A DNA stretch of 64,000 bases from Agromyces tardus. GTDB taxonomy: Bacteria > Actinomycetota > Actinomycetes > Actinomycetales > Microbacteriaceae. Positions 52,900 to 62,583 of the stretch are shown in pieces. The stretch is taken from positions 1 through 64,000 of the forward strand of contig NZ_RHHB01000004.1 in assembly GCF_003710805.1 (NCBI RefSeq), read 5' to 3'. Every line of letters starts with the position of its first letter. The stretch's first letter is position 1. The notes under the pieces are model-generated. The model had not been told where the DNA came from. It did no database searches and saw nothing but the letters and a program-made list of their open reading frames with translations. The position numbers and the translations under genes are program-made.

Positions 52900-55088
52900 G
52901 CCGCGACCTCCTTCGTCGGGATGGGCGGGGCGCCACTGTCGCCCTGCATGCCTCCGCGCCCCTCGCCCACGGCCTCGGGAACGATCGGCAGCGTCGCCCG
53001 CACCTCGGTCCCTCCGTCCGGCCCCGCCCCGATGCTCCACGCGCCGCCGAGCTCGACCGCGCGCCGACGCTGCGAGCCGAGGCCCGAGCCCGAGCCGGCG
53101 CCAGAATCGGATCCGGCCGGCTCCGTCGCATCCGTGTGCCCGCGGCCGGTGCCACGCCCGTCGTCGGCGACGACGAGTTCGACCTCGTCGCCCCGATCGC
53201 CGAGTCGCGCGGTGACGCGCGCCTGGCGGGCGTCGGCGTGCCGCACGACGTTCGTGAGCGCCTCCGAGGCGATGCGGTACACGGCGACCTCGACCGCCGC
53301 GGGCAGGCTGTCGGGCAGGTCGAGGTCGGCGCGGATCTCGAGGTCGCTGCCCGCCGACAGCCGCTCGCACTGCTGCGCGATGGCGCCCGCGAGTCCGAGC
53401 TCCGCGAGCGCGGCAGGGCGCAGGTCCTGCGCGATGCGGCGCACCTCGTCGACCGCGCGGCTCGCATCCGCCGCCGCGGCGTCGATGAGCCGCCGCGCCT
53501 CGTCGGGCTCGGTGTCGAGGCGGACGGCGGCGGCGTCGAGCCGCAGCGTGATCCCCGCGAGCATCGGGCCGAGGCCGTCGTGCAGCTCGCGGCGCATCCG
53601 ACGGCGCTCGTCCTCGCGAGCCGTGACGAGCCCGGTTCGGATGCCGCGCAGCTCCGTGTTCGCGTCGCTCGCGCTCACCGCGGCGACGGCCTGGCGGATC
53701 ACGTCGTCGAGAAGGCGCCGGTCCCGCGCCGAGAACCGCGGACGCCGGGCAGGCGCCATCGCGAGGGTGCCGATCGTGCGGTCGCGGTAGCGCACCGGTT
53801 CCGCCACCACCGTGGCCGCGGCATCCGCTGCACCGTGCTCGGCCACGAGCTCGCCGTCGCCCGCGCGCTCGAGCGAGATGCGCACGTACGGAGTCAGGAA
53901 GGCCCGCCCGATGGTCTCGGCGACGGCCGCGAGCTGGCCCTCGCTCGTCTCGGCGGCCTCGAGGTGCTCGGCGAGGCCCGCCATCACCTCGTACGGCTCC
54001 TCGCGCTCGCCCGAGACGAGCCGGGCCACCGCGCGACGCAGCCGCCGACGGAACGGCAGGTAGAGCGCCGCCACGATCGCGGCCGCCGCGATCGCCACCG
54101 GGCCGGCGCCGAGCGAGGCGCCGACCGCCGCGGCGAGCAGCAGGTCGGCCACGACGAACGCCGCGACGAGGAGCGCCGAGAGCAGCGTCCAGCCGAGCAG
54201 GCCGTCGATATCGTAGAGCCGGTAGCGCGTGATCGCGATCACGATCGACGCCGAGAACGCCCCGATGCCCACGGTGAGCAGCAGGTTGGCTCCCTCGGAG
54301 GGCAGGACCACCCAGCTGAGCACCGCGAACACCACGACGATCGACGCCCAGAGCAGCCAGCGCAGCTGTGCGCGCAGCGCGTCGTCGGCGCCCGACCGCC
54401 GGTGCAGCACCACGGCGAGCGCCGCCGCGAGGCCCGGCACGAGGGCGATGCGGGCGATCGTGAGCGCGACCGGCCACACCCCGGGCGCGAGCTGCAGTTC
54501 GACGGGGGCGGTGACGAGGCCGGCGAGCAGCGGGTCGAGGGGTTCGCCCTCCTGCGCGACGAGCTCCGCCGCGGGCGCGACCATGAGCGCGAGCGGCAGC
54601 AGCGACGTCGCGGCGATCGATCCGATCGCGACCCGGCGCCATCCCCCGCGGGGGAGCCGGCCGTCGGGGAACAGCACGAGGATGACGGGGATCGCCGTGA
54701 GCAGCCAGGCCCCGAACCGTCCGTACCACCAGAACGCGGCGGCGGCGCCGGGTGCCCCGGGCAGCAGCGCGACCGACGCGTTGACCCACGAGGCGGCGAG
54801 TCCGTCGAGGCACCAGAGCACGCCGTAGCCGAGCAGGGCGACGGCGATCGGATGCCACGGCAGTCGTGCGAGCAGCAGCGCCCCCGGGATCGCGAGCGCG
54901 AGCCCCGGCAGCACGCCGGTCCACCCCGCAGCGACGGGCTGGGGTGCCCCGCCGGCCCAGAGCGCGATGTCGAGTACGACGGCGATCACGGATGCCGCGG
55001 CGGCGAGCACGAAGAGCGCGACCGCGGTCGCGCGGGCCGCTGCCGCCGCGCGCGTCGGGGGCGGCGCGGGGGCGGCCGGCGTCGTCAT
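52896..55088 (-). CDS. Sensor histidine kinase, NarL-partner type
   Basis: A 730-residue membrane kinase. About 9-10 membrane helices (20-345), a GAF-like region (about 370-480), the HisKA_3 H-box RRELHDGLGPMLAG near residue 505 and a HATPase domain with VVADDGRGTG. It senses an unknown membrane or internal cue and phosphorylates the downstream regulator. The nearest neighbour is a divergent membrane protein gene at 55258. Confidence 0.9.
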   Translation of the reverse strand: MTTPAAPAPPPTRAAAAARATAVALFVLAAAASVIAVVLDIALWAGGAPQPVAAGWTGVLPGLALAIPGALLLARLPWHPIAVALLGYGVLWCLDGLAASWVNASVALLPGAPGAAAAFWWYGRFGAWLLTAIPVILVLFPDGRLPRGGWRRVAIGSIAATSLLPLALMVAPAAELVAQEGEPLDPLLAGLVTAPVELQLAPGVWPVALTIARIALVPGLAAALAVVLHRRSGADDALRAQLRWLLWASIVVVFAVLSWVVLPSEGANLLLTVGIGAFSASIVIAITRYRLYDIDGLLGWTLLSALLVAAFVVADLLLAAAVGASLGAGPVAIAAAAIVAALYLPFRRRLRRAVARLVSGEREEPYEVMAGLAEHLEAAETSEGQLAAVAETIGRAFLTPYVRISLERAGDGELVAEHGAADAAATVVAEPVRYRDRTIGTLAMAPARRPRFSARDRRLLDDVIRQAVAAVSASDANTELRGIRTGLVTAREDERRRMRRELHDGLGPMLAGITLRLDAAAVRLDTEPDEARRLIDAAAADASRAVDEVRRIAQDLRPAALAELGLAGAIAQQCERLSAGSDLEIRADLDLPDSLPAAVEVAVYRIASEALTNVVRHADARQARVTARLGDRGDEVELVVADDGRGTGRGHTDATEPAGSDSGAGSGSGLGSQRRRAVELGGAWSIGAGPDGGTEVRATLPIVPEAVGEGRGGMQGDSGAPPIPTKEVAA

Positions 55089-55257
55089 CCCGCCATGATC
55101 GCACGCGGCCCGGCGCCGCCGGCAGGGACCGGTGTCCCGGGTTCCGGCGGGACATCGCCGGGCACACGAGGGGACGACAATCCCTGCCGCGGCGATCGTG
55201 CCGCGAGGAGCATCGTTCCCGGCGAATCCGCCGAACGACGCTCGAAGGGAACCGACC

Positions 55258-55917
55258 ATGACCGCCGCCTCGACCACCGCGACGACCGACTCCACCCACT
55301 CCACCCCGGCGCCGAAGCCCGCGCCGCGCCTTGCACCGCAGCCGCGCGTCACGACGAAGGGGGTGCGCCTGGCCGGCATCGGCCTCGCGGTGGGCAGCCT
55401 CGTGTGGGCGTCGACCCTCGCCTTGTTCGGCCCGCAGAGCGAATCCGCTTTCGGCACGATGATGGGCGACCTCGGCGGCCTCCTCTTCCAGTTGGGCCTG
55501 TTCGGCCTGCTCGCGGTGCAGGAGCGCACGTTCGCGACCGGGCCGAAGCGCTTCTGGAAGGTCGCCTTCGTCGTCGAGCGGGTGCTGCTCGCGCTCGCCG
55601 CAGCGTGGTCGCTGCTGCACGCGTTCTGGCCGTCGCTGGCGATCCTCCCGATCCTCGACCTGTTCTGGCCGCTCTCGATGGTCGGCATGTTCGTCATCGG
55701 CATGGCGATCCTCGTGAAGGGCCGCTGGACGGGGGCGCTGCGCATCTGGCCCGCGATCGCCGAGAGCTGGGCCGTCGTGTGCGTGCCCGCGCTCGCGATC
55801 TTCGGCCCGGCGGTGGGCTCGTGGCTCCCCGCGACGCACCTGCTCGTCGGCTACGTCACGCTCGGCATCCTGCTCGCGCTGCTGCCGGAGCGCACGGGCG
55901 CGGCCCGCGTCGGCTGA
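55258..55917 (+). CDS. Integral membrane protein, unknown function
   Basis: A 219-residue protein with a Thr/Pro-rich N-terminus and about six helices. No family recognised. AAGGGAACC precedes the ATG. Divergent from the sensor kinase, so it may be a target of that two-component system. Confidence 0.65.
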   Translation: MTAASTTATTDSTHSTPAPKPAPRLAPQPRVTTKGVRLAGIGLAVGSLVWASTLALFGPQSESAFGTMMGDLGGLLFQLGLFGLLAVQERTFATGPKRFWKVAFVVERVLLALAAAWSLLHAFWPSLAILPILDLFWPLSMVGMFVIGMAILVKGRWTGALRIWPAIAESWAVVCVPALAIFGPAVGSWLPATHLLVGYVTLGILLALLPERTGAARVG

Positions 55918-56028
55918 CCCGACGCCGCTCATCGCGACGGCGGTGCCCGGCTCCGGCCGGGTGCCGCCGTGTCGCGCTGCGCGCAGCAGGGCGACGGGGC
56001 TGTGGATGCCGCGGCATAGCCTTGGGGG

Positions 56029-57183
56029 ATGCAGTTCGACTTCGGCGCGCTCCGCCGGTTCCCCGACGTCGAGGGCGAGGGCCTCGAGGCGTCGGATGCC
56101 GCGGACCGGCTGCTCCTCGACGAGGCCGCCGTGCGGCTCGCTGCGAGCGTGCCCGGCGAGGTCGTCGCGCTCGACGACGCGTACGGCGCGCTCGCGCTCG
56201 GCGCGGTCGCGGCGGGGGCTCGTGGCATCCGCGTGCACCAGGACGCGATCACGGGAGAGCGGGCGCTCGCGGAGAACGCGCGACGGTTCGGCCTGACGGG
56301 CGACGAGCTGCCGGTGAGCCTCCCGCTCGGGCCCGAACTCGTCGCGGGAGCCCGGCTCGTGCTGCTGCGGCTGCCGCGGTCGCTCGACCGGCTCGACGAA
56401 CTCGCGGGGCTCGTGGCGCAGCACGCGGCATCCGATGCGGTGCTCCTGGCCGGCGGGCGCCTCAAGCACATGTCGCTCGCGATGAACGACGTGCTCGGCG
56501 CGTGGTTCGCGCGGGTCGACGTCTCGCACGCGCGCCAGAAGTCGCGGGTGCTGACGGCGTCGGGGCCGCTGGGTCTCGAGACGCTCGCTCCTCGACCCGC
56601 ACGGGATGGGGCGGCGTGGCCGCGCGCGCAGCGCGACCCGGAGCTCGGGCTCACCGTCGTCGCGCACGGCGGCGTCTTCGCGGGCACGGGCGTCGACATC
56701 GGCACGCGATTCCTGCTCAGACAGCTCGGTGCCGCGATGCCGGACGCCGCATCCGCCGTCGACCTGGCGTGCGGCTCGGGCGTCGTCGCCGCGTGGCTCG
56801 CACGGGAGCGGCCCCGGATCGTGGTGCACGCCTCCGACCGCAGTGCCGCTGCCGCGGCATCCGCCCGCCTCACCGCCGCCGCGAACGGCGTCGCCGACCG
56901 CGTGCGCGTGACGCAGGCCGACGGCCTCGAGCACCTCGCCGACGCGAGCGAGCGGCTCGTGGTGCTCAACCCGCCCTTCCACTCGGATGCCGCGCTGCAC
57001 ACCGGGATCGCCGCGCACCTGTTCGCCGACGCGGCCCGCGTGCTCGCGCCCGGCGGCGAGCTGTGGTGCGTCTGGAACTCGCACCTGCGCTACCGCCCGC
57101 TGCTCGAGCGCATCGTCGGCCCGACGCGCCAGATCGCGCGCAACCCGAAGTTCACCGTCACGGCATCGACCGCCACTGGTTGA
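56029..57183 (+). CDS. rRNA guanine-N2 methyltransferase-like protein (RlmG/RsmC type)
   Basis: A 384-residue class I methyltransferase with degenerate N-terminal domain and C-terminal SAM domain (VDLACGSGVVAAW, then VVLNPPFH). NPPF and the arrangement fit rRNA guanine methyltransferases. Residues 182-190 (GLETLAPRP) come from a short palindromic repeat unit (56572-56597) in the inter-domain linker. ATG lies 6 nt behind TAGCCT (leaderless). Confidence 0.8.
   Translation: MQFDFGALRRFPDVEGEGLEASDAADRLLLDEAAVRLAASVPGEVVALDDAYGALALGAVAAGARGIRVHQDAITGERALAENARRFGLTGDELPVSLPLGPELVAGARLVLLRLPRSLDRLDELAGLVAQHAASDAVLLAGGRLKHMSLAMNDVLGAWFARVDVSHARQKSRVLTASGPLGLETLAPRPARDGAAWPRAQRDPELGLTVVAHGGVFAGTGVDIGTRFLLRQLGAAMPDAASAVDLACGSGVVAAWLARERPRIVVHASDRSAAAAASARLTAAANGVADRVRVTQADGLEHLADASERLVVLNPPFHSDAALHTGIAAHLFADAARVLAPGGELWCVWNSHLRYRPLLERIVGPTRQIARNPKFTVTASTATG
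56572..56597 (+). repeat. Short palindromic repeat unit inside the methyltransferase gene
   Basis: A 26-bp member (GGTCTCGAGACGC to CTCCTCGACC), in frame on the plus strand in an inter-domain linker. Confidence 0.75.
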
Positions 57184-57192
57184 ATTGGTGGC

Positions 57193-59847
57193 ATGACCAC
57201 GTCGTCCCGTCTGCCGACGGGGACCGTCACCTTCCTGTTCACGGATGTCGAGGCGTCGACCCGCATGGTGCAGGCCGCCGGTGACGCGTGGCCCGGCCTG
57301 CTGTCGCAGCACGATCGCCTGCTCCGCGACGCGATCACCGGCAACGCCGGCACCGTGGTGAAGACGGAGGGTGACGGGTTCTTCGCGGTCTTCCCCTCGG
57401 CGCGCGACGCGGTGGCCGCGGCGGCGGACGCCCAGCGGAGCTTCGCCTCCCACGTCTGGCCGGACGGCCGGCGCCTCACGATCCGCATCGGCCTCCACAC
57501 CGGACTCGGCATGCTCGGCGGCGACGACTACGTGGGCATCGACGTGCACCGGGCCGCGCGCATCGCGGCTGCCGGCCACGGCGGACAGGTCGTGCTCTCG
57601 GAGACGACCGCGGTGCTCGTCGAGCGCGACCTGCCCGCCGGGCTGGCGCTCCGCGACCTCGGCGCGCACCGGCTCAAGGACCTCGCGCAGTCCGAGACCA
57701 TCTTCCAGCTCGACATCGCAGGACTCGACGCCGAGTTCCCGCCCCTGCGCACGCTCGACGCGGTGCCGAACAACCTTCCGCTGCAGGTCACGAGCTTCGT
57801 CGGCCGCCGGGAGGACCTCGCGCGCGCCCTGTCCCTGCTCGAGGCGTCCCGCGTGCTCACGATCACCGGCACCGGCGGCACGGGGAAGACCCGGCTCGCC
57901 CTCCAGGTCGGTGCCGAGGTCGGCGGCAGGTTCCGCGACGGTGTGTTCTTCGTCGACCTCTCGCCGACCCGTGACGCCGCCCTCGTCGCCTCGCAGGTGC
58001 TCAAGGCGCTCGGCGGTGCGGCTGCCTCGGGCAGGCGACCGCCGCGCGACGCGCTCCTCGAGCGACTGGGAGAACGCGAGGTGCTCCTCATCCTCGACAA
58101 CTTCGAGCAGGTGATGGCGGCCGCGCCGCTCGTGGCCGAGCTCGTCCGCGTGTCGCCCGGGTCGAGGTTCGTCGTGACGTCGCGAGGGCCGTTGCGGATC
58201 ACGGCCGAGCAGGAGATGCCCCTCGAACCGCTGGGGGTGCCCGAGCGGCTCGATCCCGAATCTGCGGCGGGATTCGACGCCGTCGCGCTCTTCATCGAGC
58301 GCGCCATGGCGGTGCGCCCCGACTTCGCGCTGACCCCCGAGAACGCCTCGGCCGTCGCCGAGCTCGTGCGGGGGCTCGACGGGCTGCCGCTCGCCATCGA
58401 GCTCGTCGCCTCGCGGGTGCGCCTGCTTCCGGTGCCGGAGATCCTCGCGCGGCTCGATCTCGCCTCACTCGGGTCGGGCTCCGTCGACCTCCCGGAGCGG
58501 CAGCGCACGATCGAGGGCGCGATCGCGTGGAGCCACGACCTCCTGTCCGCCCCCGTGCAGGGCCTCTTCGCCCGGCTCGGGGTCTTCGCGGGCGGCGCCG
58601 ACCTCGCCCAGATCGAGCGGGTGTGCTCCGATGTCGACGTCGACGTGCTGACCGGACTGGCGGAGCTGGTGGACCAGGGCCTGCTGCGGCAGGTCCCGGG
58701 GGGACCGCGGGCCCGCTTCCGGACCCTGCACGTGATCCGCGAGGTGGCGCTGCGCCGCCTGTCCGCGAGCGGGTCGGCCGACGCGGTGCAGCGCTGGCAT
58801 CTCGAGGCCTTCGTCGAGTGGGCCGAGGAGATCGCACCCCACCTGCTGGGTGCGGACCGCAAGGACTGGCTCGACCGCTTCGACGCCGACCATGACAACG
58901 TGCGGTCCGCGCTGGACTGGGCATCCGCGCACGGCGAAGCCGATCTCGCGCTCCGGCTGGCCTCCGCCTCGTGGCGCTTCTGGCAGAGCCGCGGTCACCT
59001 GCTCGAGGGCCGCCGCCGCCTCGAGTCCGCCCTGGGACTGGCCGGCGGCGCCCCGGCGAACCGCGCCAGGGCGCTCGAGGCGCTCGCCGGGGTCTGCTGG
59101 TGGCAGGGGGAGATCGACGCGTGCGTGGCGCCCTATCGGGAGGCCCTGCGGATCCAGCGCGAACTCGGCGACCCTGCGGAGATCGCGAATGCCCTCTACA
59201 ACCTCGCGCTCGCCGAGTCGGTCGTCGGGCCCGGCACCGCGGGAGCGGACGATGCCCGCCGGGACGTGTACGCCCTCCTGGACGAGGCCGAGGAGATCTC
59301 CCGCAGACGGGGTGACGAGAACGGCCTCGGCAACGTGGCCTGGGGCCGCGGCATCGCCATCTCCTATTTCGAGGACTACGCGCCGGCGGCCCTCGAGCAA
59401 TGGCGCAGCAGCATCGAGCACTATCGTCGGGCCGGCAACGACTTCGGCACCGGCTGGGGGATGTTCGAGGTCGCGAACTTCGCGGTGCGCCATGACGACC
59501 ACGAAACCGCGCGGCAGTACCTCGCGGAGGGCCTCGAGCTCTTCGCGCGGCACCGGGACGTGTCGGCCGTGGTGCTCCTGATCGCCCTGGCAGCGGGCCT
59601 CGCCCAGGCGATGGGCGACGATTCGCGCGCCGCCCGGCTGGCGGGCGCCTCCCGAGCACTGCGCGACGCGTCGGGCACCAATGTCGTCGATCACGGGATG
59701 AACCGCCTCCCCGACTTCACCCTGGGCGATCCGGAGCACCTCACCGGGGAACTCGCGGCGGCCTATCGCGAGGGCACGGAGATGGACTTCGACGCCGCCG
59801 TCGCGTACACCCTGGGCGGGGCCGGCCCGGCAGGCGATCCGGCGTGA
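57193..59847 (+). CDS. Class III nucleotidyl cyclase fused to NB-ARC-type ATPase and TPR-like repeats
   Basis: An 884-residue protein. Cyclase domain residues 8-175: metal Asp D18 (FLFTDVEAS) and D61 (KTEGDGFF), and an AAR near [20 protein letters not shown] domain from about 200: Walker [13 protein letters not shown] and LLILDNFEQ. The C-terminal third holds helical repeats (residues 560-840). It lacks the LuxR helix-turn-helix common in related proteins, so it is probably a cyclase regulated by an ATPase switch. Confidence 0.85.
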   Translation: MTTSSRLPTGTVTFLFTDVEASTRMVQAAGDAWPGLLSQHDRLLRDAITGNAGTVVKTEGDGFFAVFPSARDAVAAAADAQRSFASHVWPDGRRLTIRIGLHTGLGMLGGDDYVGIDVHRAARIAAAGHGGQVVLSETTAVLVERDLPAGLALRDLGAHRLKDLAQSETIFQLDIAGLDAEFPPLRTLDAVPNNLPLQVTSFVGRREDLARALSLLEASRVLTITGTGGTGKTRLALQVGAEVGGRFRDGVFFVDLSPTRDAALVASQVLKALGGAAASGRRPPRDALLERLGEREVLLILDNFEQVMAAAPLVAELVRVSPGSRFVVTSRGPLRITAEQEMPLEPLGVPERLDPESAAGFDAVALFIERAMAVRPDFALTPENASAVAELVRGLDGLPLAIELVASRVRLLPVPEILARLDLASLGSGSVDLPERQRTIEGAIAWSHDLLSAPVQGLFARLGVFAGGADLAQIERVCSDVDVDVLTGLAELVDQGLLRQVPGGPRARFRTLHVIREVALRRLSASGSADAVQRWHLEAFVEWAEEIAPHLLGADRKDWLDRFDADHDNVRSALDWASAHGEADLALRLASASWRFWQSRGHLLEGRRRLESALGLAGGAPANRARALEALAGVCWWQGEIDACVAPYREALRIQRELGDPAEIANALYNLALAESVVGPGTAGADDARRDVYALLDEAEEISRRRGDENGLGNVAWGRGIAISYFEDYAPAALEQWRSSIEHYRRAGNDFGTGWGMFEVANFAVRHDDHETARQYLAEGLELFARHRDVSAVVLLIALAAGLAQAMGDDSRAARLAGASRALRDASGTNVVDHGMNRLPDFTLGDPEHLTGELAAAYREGTEMDFDAAVAYTLGGAGPAGDPA

Positions 59848-59899
59848 ACGGACCGACGGGGGAGGTGCGAGCGAGCCGCGAGCGTGTCAGGCTGGGGAG

Positions 59900-60196
59900 G
59901 TGACGTCCACGATCGAGCAGCTCGACGCCGACCTCGTCACCGACGAGGCAGTGCGTCCCGACCTGCCGTGGCAGACGATCGTGTGGGACGACCCGGTCAA
60001 CCTCATGACCTACGTCACCTACGTCTTCCGCAGCTACTTCGGCTACCCCCGCGAGGAGGCCGAGCGGCTCATGCTGCAGGTGCACCACGACGGGCGTGCG
60101 GTCGTGGCATCCGGCAATCGCGAGGCGATGGAGCGGCACGCGCAGGCCATGCACGGCTACGGCCTGCAGGCCACCGTCGCGAGGGCCGAGGCGTGA
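59900..60196 (+). CDS. clpS: ClpS adaptor protein
   Basis: A 98-residue Clp[21 protein letters not shown] is the adaptor core with the N-degron-binding DDPVN and later VHHDGRAVV. It delivers N-end-rule substrates to ClpCP. GTG start at 59900. It is followed at 11 bp by the DUF2017 gene, the usual actinobacterial pairing. Confidence 0.93.
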   Translation: MTSTIEQLDADLVTDEAVRPDLPWQTIVWDDPVNLMTYVTYVFRSYFGYPREEAERLMLQVHHDGRAVVASGNREAMERHAQAMHGYGLQATVARAEA

Positions 60197-60206
60197 GGGC
60201 CGCCTC

Positions 60207-60701
60207 GTGATCGTCGCGGGCCGCGAGGGCGGCGCCGACGGCGTGCGCATCGTGCTCGAGACGGAGGAGGCCATGCTGCTCTCCGAGCTCGCCGACCAGG
60301 TCGATTCGGTGCTGCTGCTCGGCGGAGACGACGACCCGGCGCTGGGCAGGCTGCTGCCGAACGCCTACCCCGACGACGCGACCAACGCACGCGACTTCGC
60401 CCGCTACACGCGCGAGAGCCTCGTCGACGGCAAGCGGCAGGCCGCGCAGTCGGTGCGCGACGCGACCGCGACCGAGCGCGGTTCCGGGATCGTCGAGATC
60501 GAGCTCGACCAGGCGCAGGCGTGGGACTGGCTCACGTTCCTCACCGACCTGCGGCTGATCCTCGCGGAGCGGGTCGGCGTGGTCGACGAGGACGCCGACG
60601 AGGCCGACGAGCAGCGCGACGACTACCTGCGCGCGGCCTACGAGTGGGCGGGCATCGTGCAGGGATCGATGCTCGAAGTGCTCGACCCGATGCAGGGGTA
60701 G
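60207..60701 (+). CDS. DUF2017 protein (AosR-like)
   Basis: A 164-residue protein of the ClpS-linked DUF2017 family, whose mycobacterial member (AosR) is described as a redox-responsive regulator. This copy has no cysteine at all, so a thiol switch cannot operate. GTG 60207 is the first start after ClpS. Confidence 0.82.
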   Translation: MIVAGREGGADGVRIVLETEEAMLLSELADQVDSVLLLGGDDDPALGRLLPNAYPDDATNARDFARYTRESLVDGKRQAAQSVRDATATERGSGIVEIELDQAQAWDWLTFLTDLRLILAERVGVVDEDADEADEQRDDYLRAAYEWAGIVQGSMLEVLDPMQG

Positions 60702-60769
60702 CTGGCAGTCTGATCCCGACGACCCGCTCCGAGCGCCGGGGGGCGCGGCGGGCGCGGGAACGAGGAGCC

Positions 60770-61924
60770 ATGACCAGCACGTCGAACGTCGCGCGCGGAG
60801 GCCGGCCGGTGACACTGCGGTACCTGCTGCGGCATCCGGTGGACACCGTGGAATCGCTCGAGTCATCGGCGCTCGTGGTCGGTGCGGTCGCCTTCGTGAT
60901 CGGGGCGATCGCCGAGGCGCTCGTGCACTGGAACGAGCCGCTCGAGATCGCGGGCCGGGGTTCGCTCGGCGACTTCGCGGCGCTCGGCGGCGCGATCGCA
61001 GCGGTCCTCGCCTTCCTGTTCGGCCGTCTCCTCCTCGGGCGTGCGGCCGCAGAGGGCGCGCTGTTCGACCGCCTCGAGAATCCCGGCGCCCGCTTGCACT
61101 GGTTCGACGTCGTCGCGCTCGCGGTGGCGCACGGCCTCATCGCCCTGCTCGGCTGGGTGGGCACCGCCGCGGTGCTCGAACTGTCGTTCCAGGGGGCGGT
61201 GGTCTACCCGCTGCCCGCGTCGATGCTCGCCGGCGTCGCCCTCGCGCTCACGGCGTACGTGTGCTTCCTCTCGGCCGTGCGGATGACGCCGATGCTGCTC
61301 TCGCTCGTGCTCGCCGTGTTCCTCGTCTTCGGAGCGCTCGCGGCGATGCTGAGCTCGACCGATCCGCTCTGGTGGGAGAAGAACCTCAGCGCACTCGGCA
61401 TGACCGACGACGTCTCCGCGCTCGCCTTCAACCTCACGCTGATCGTCGCGGGGCTGCTGGTCACCATCATCGCGCGCTACGCCACGGCGGGCCTGCCCGG
61501 CCGCACGCACGAGGAGATCCGCGGCCGCCGGCTGGTGCGCTACGGGCTCGTGCTCATCGGCGTCTTCCTCGCCTGCGTCGGGATCTTCCCGGTCGACGAG
61601 TTCTTCGCCGTGCACAACACGGTGGCGACGGGCATGGCGGTGGCCTTCGCGGTGCTCGTGATCGGGCTGCCGTGGTTCGTGCCGTCGATGCCCCGCGTCT
61701 TCCTGATCCTCGGCTACGTGTACGTCGGCGTGATCGTCGTGCTCGCGGTCTTCTTCGTCACCGGGTACTACAACCTCACCGCGGTCGAACTCGTGGCCGG
61801 CGTGCTGATCTTCAGCTGGATCATCGTGTTCCTGCGCAACACCGGCACGGCAAGGCGAGCGGATGCCGCGGTGCAGGCGGATGCCGCGGAGCCGGCGCTC
61901 GCGCCGGAGGCATCCGTCGCCTGA
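60770..61924 (+). CDS. Integral membrane protein, DUF998-like
   Basis: A 384-residue membrane protein with about nine helices; KNLSALGMTDDVSALAFN resembles the DUF998 core. Function unknown. GAGGAG precedes the ATG at 60770. Confidence 0.7.
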   Translation: MTSTSNVARGGRPVTLRYLLRHPVDTVESLESSALVVGAVAFVIGAIAEALVHWNEPLEIAGRGSLGDFAALGGAIAAVLAFLFGRLLLGRAAAEGALFDRLENPGARLHWFDVVALAVAHGLIALLGWVGTAAVLELSFQGAVVYPLPASMLAGVALALTAYVCFLSAVRMTPMLLSLVLAVFLVFGALAAMLSSTDPLWWEKNLSALGMTDDVSALAFNLTLIVAGLLVTIIARYATAGLPGRTHEEIRGRRLVRYGLVLIGVFLACVGIFPVDEFFAVHNTVATGMAVAFAVLVIGLPWFVPSMPRVFLILGYVYVGVIVVLAVFFVTGYYNLTAVELVAGVLIFSWIIVFLRNTGTARRADAAVQADAAEPALAPEASVA

Positions 61925-61938
61925 CCCCTGCGGAACGC

Positions 61939-61972
61939 CGAACGGCCGGGCGCCTGCGCACCCGGCCGTTCG
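61939..61972. terminator. Bidirectional terminator hairpin
   Basis: CGAACGGCCGGG (61939-61950), a 10-nt loop, and its exact complement CCCGGCCGTTCG (61961-61972), between convergent genes. Confidence 0.8.
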
Positions 61973-61987
61973 CGATCCAGCGCCGGA

Positions 61988-62398
61988 TCAGGCCTGCGAG
62001 AGCGCCTTCGCCTTGATGACGTCGTACTCCTGCTGCGTGATCGTGCCCGAGTCGAGCAGCGCCTTGGCCTTGGCGATCTCGTCGGACGGGCTGGCGCTGC
62101 CGGCCGTCTGGCGGATGTACGCCTCGGTCGCCGCCTGCGCCTGCTTCGCGTCGCGCGCCGAGCGCTCGGCCATGCCGTTGCCGCGTGCGATGAGGTAGAC
62201 CAGCGCGGTCAGGAACGGCACGAAGATCAGGAAGATGATCCACACCGCCTTCCACCATCCGCTGAGCTTGTGGTCGCGGAACAGGTCGCCGACGATCGCG
62301 AAGAGCGCGAACAGGTAGGCGATGAACGCGAAGCTCCAGAAGAAGAGCCAGATGATGTTCCAGAAGTTGTCCAAGAATCCCACGATTGAGCCTTTCAT
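61988..62398 (-). CDS. SHOCT-domain membrane protein
   Basis: About 136 residues: two membrane helices (IIWLFFWSFAFIAYLFALFA and WVIFLIFVPFLTALVYLIA-like) and a C-terminal SHOCT motif (AKALLDSGTITQQEYDVIKAK). Function unknown. GTG 62386 with AAAGG upstream is an alternative start matching the family N-terminus MGFLDNFW. Confidence 0.75.
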   Translation of the reverse strand: MKGSIVGFLDNFWNIIWLFFWSFAFIAYLFALFAIVGDLFRDHKLSGWWKAVWIIFLIFVPFLTALVYLIARGNGMAERSARDAKQAQAATEAYIRQTAGSASPSDEIAKAKALLDSGTITQQEYDVIKAKALSQA

Positions 62399-62583
62399 CA
62401 ACTCTTGACGAGGGTCGATGACCGTCCCCCGGTGGTCAGGGTACTCGGCACCACTGGGGCGCGCGGGACTTTCGACTTCAGCGCGTCGCTCGGCGGCGCG
62501 ATACGTTCGCCCAGCCGTTGCGCGCGTGACGTGGCCGCGGCGAGCCGCTATGTTCGCGACAACACGGTCACTGGGGGTGCGCA

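Noticed and set aside
52228-57669. Very long minus-strand open frame (1813 codons)
   Set aside because: Only its 3' part (to 52899) is the response regulator; the rest is antisense or out of frame to well-supported genes, an effect of high GC.
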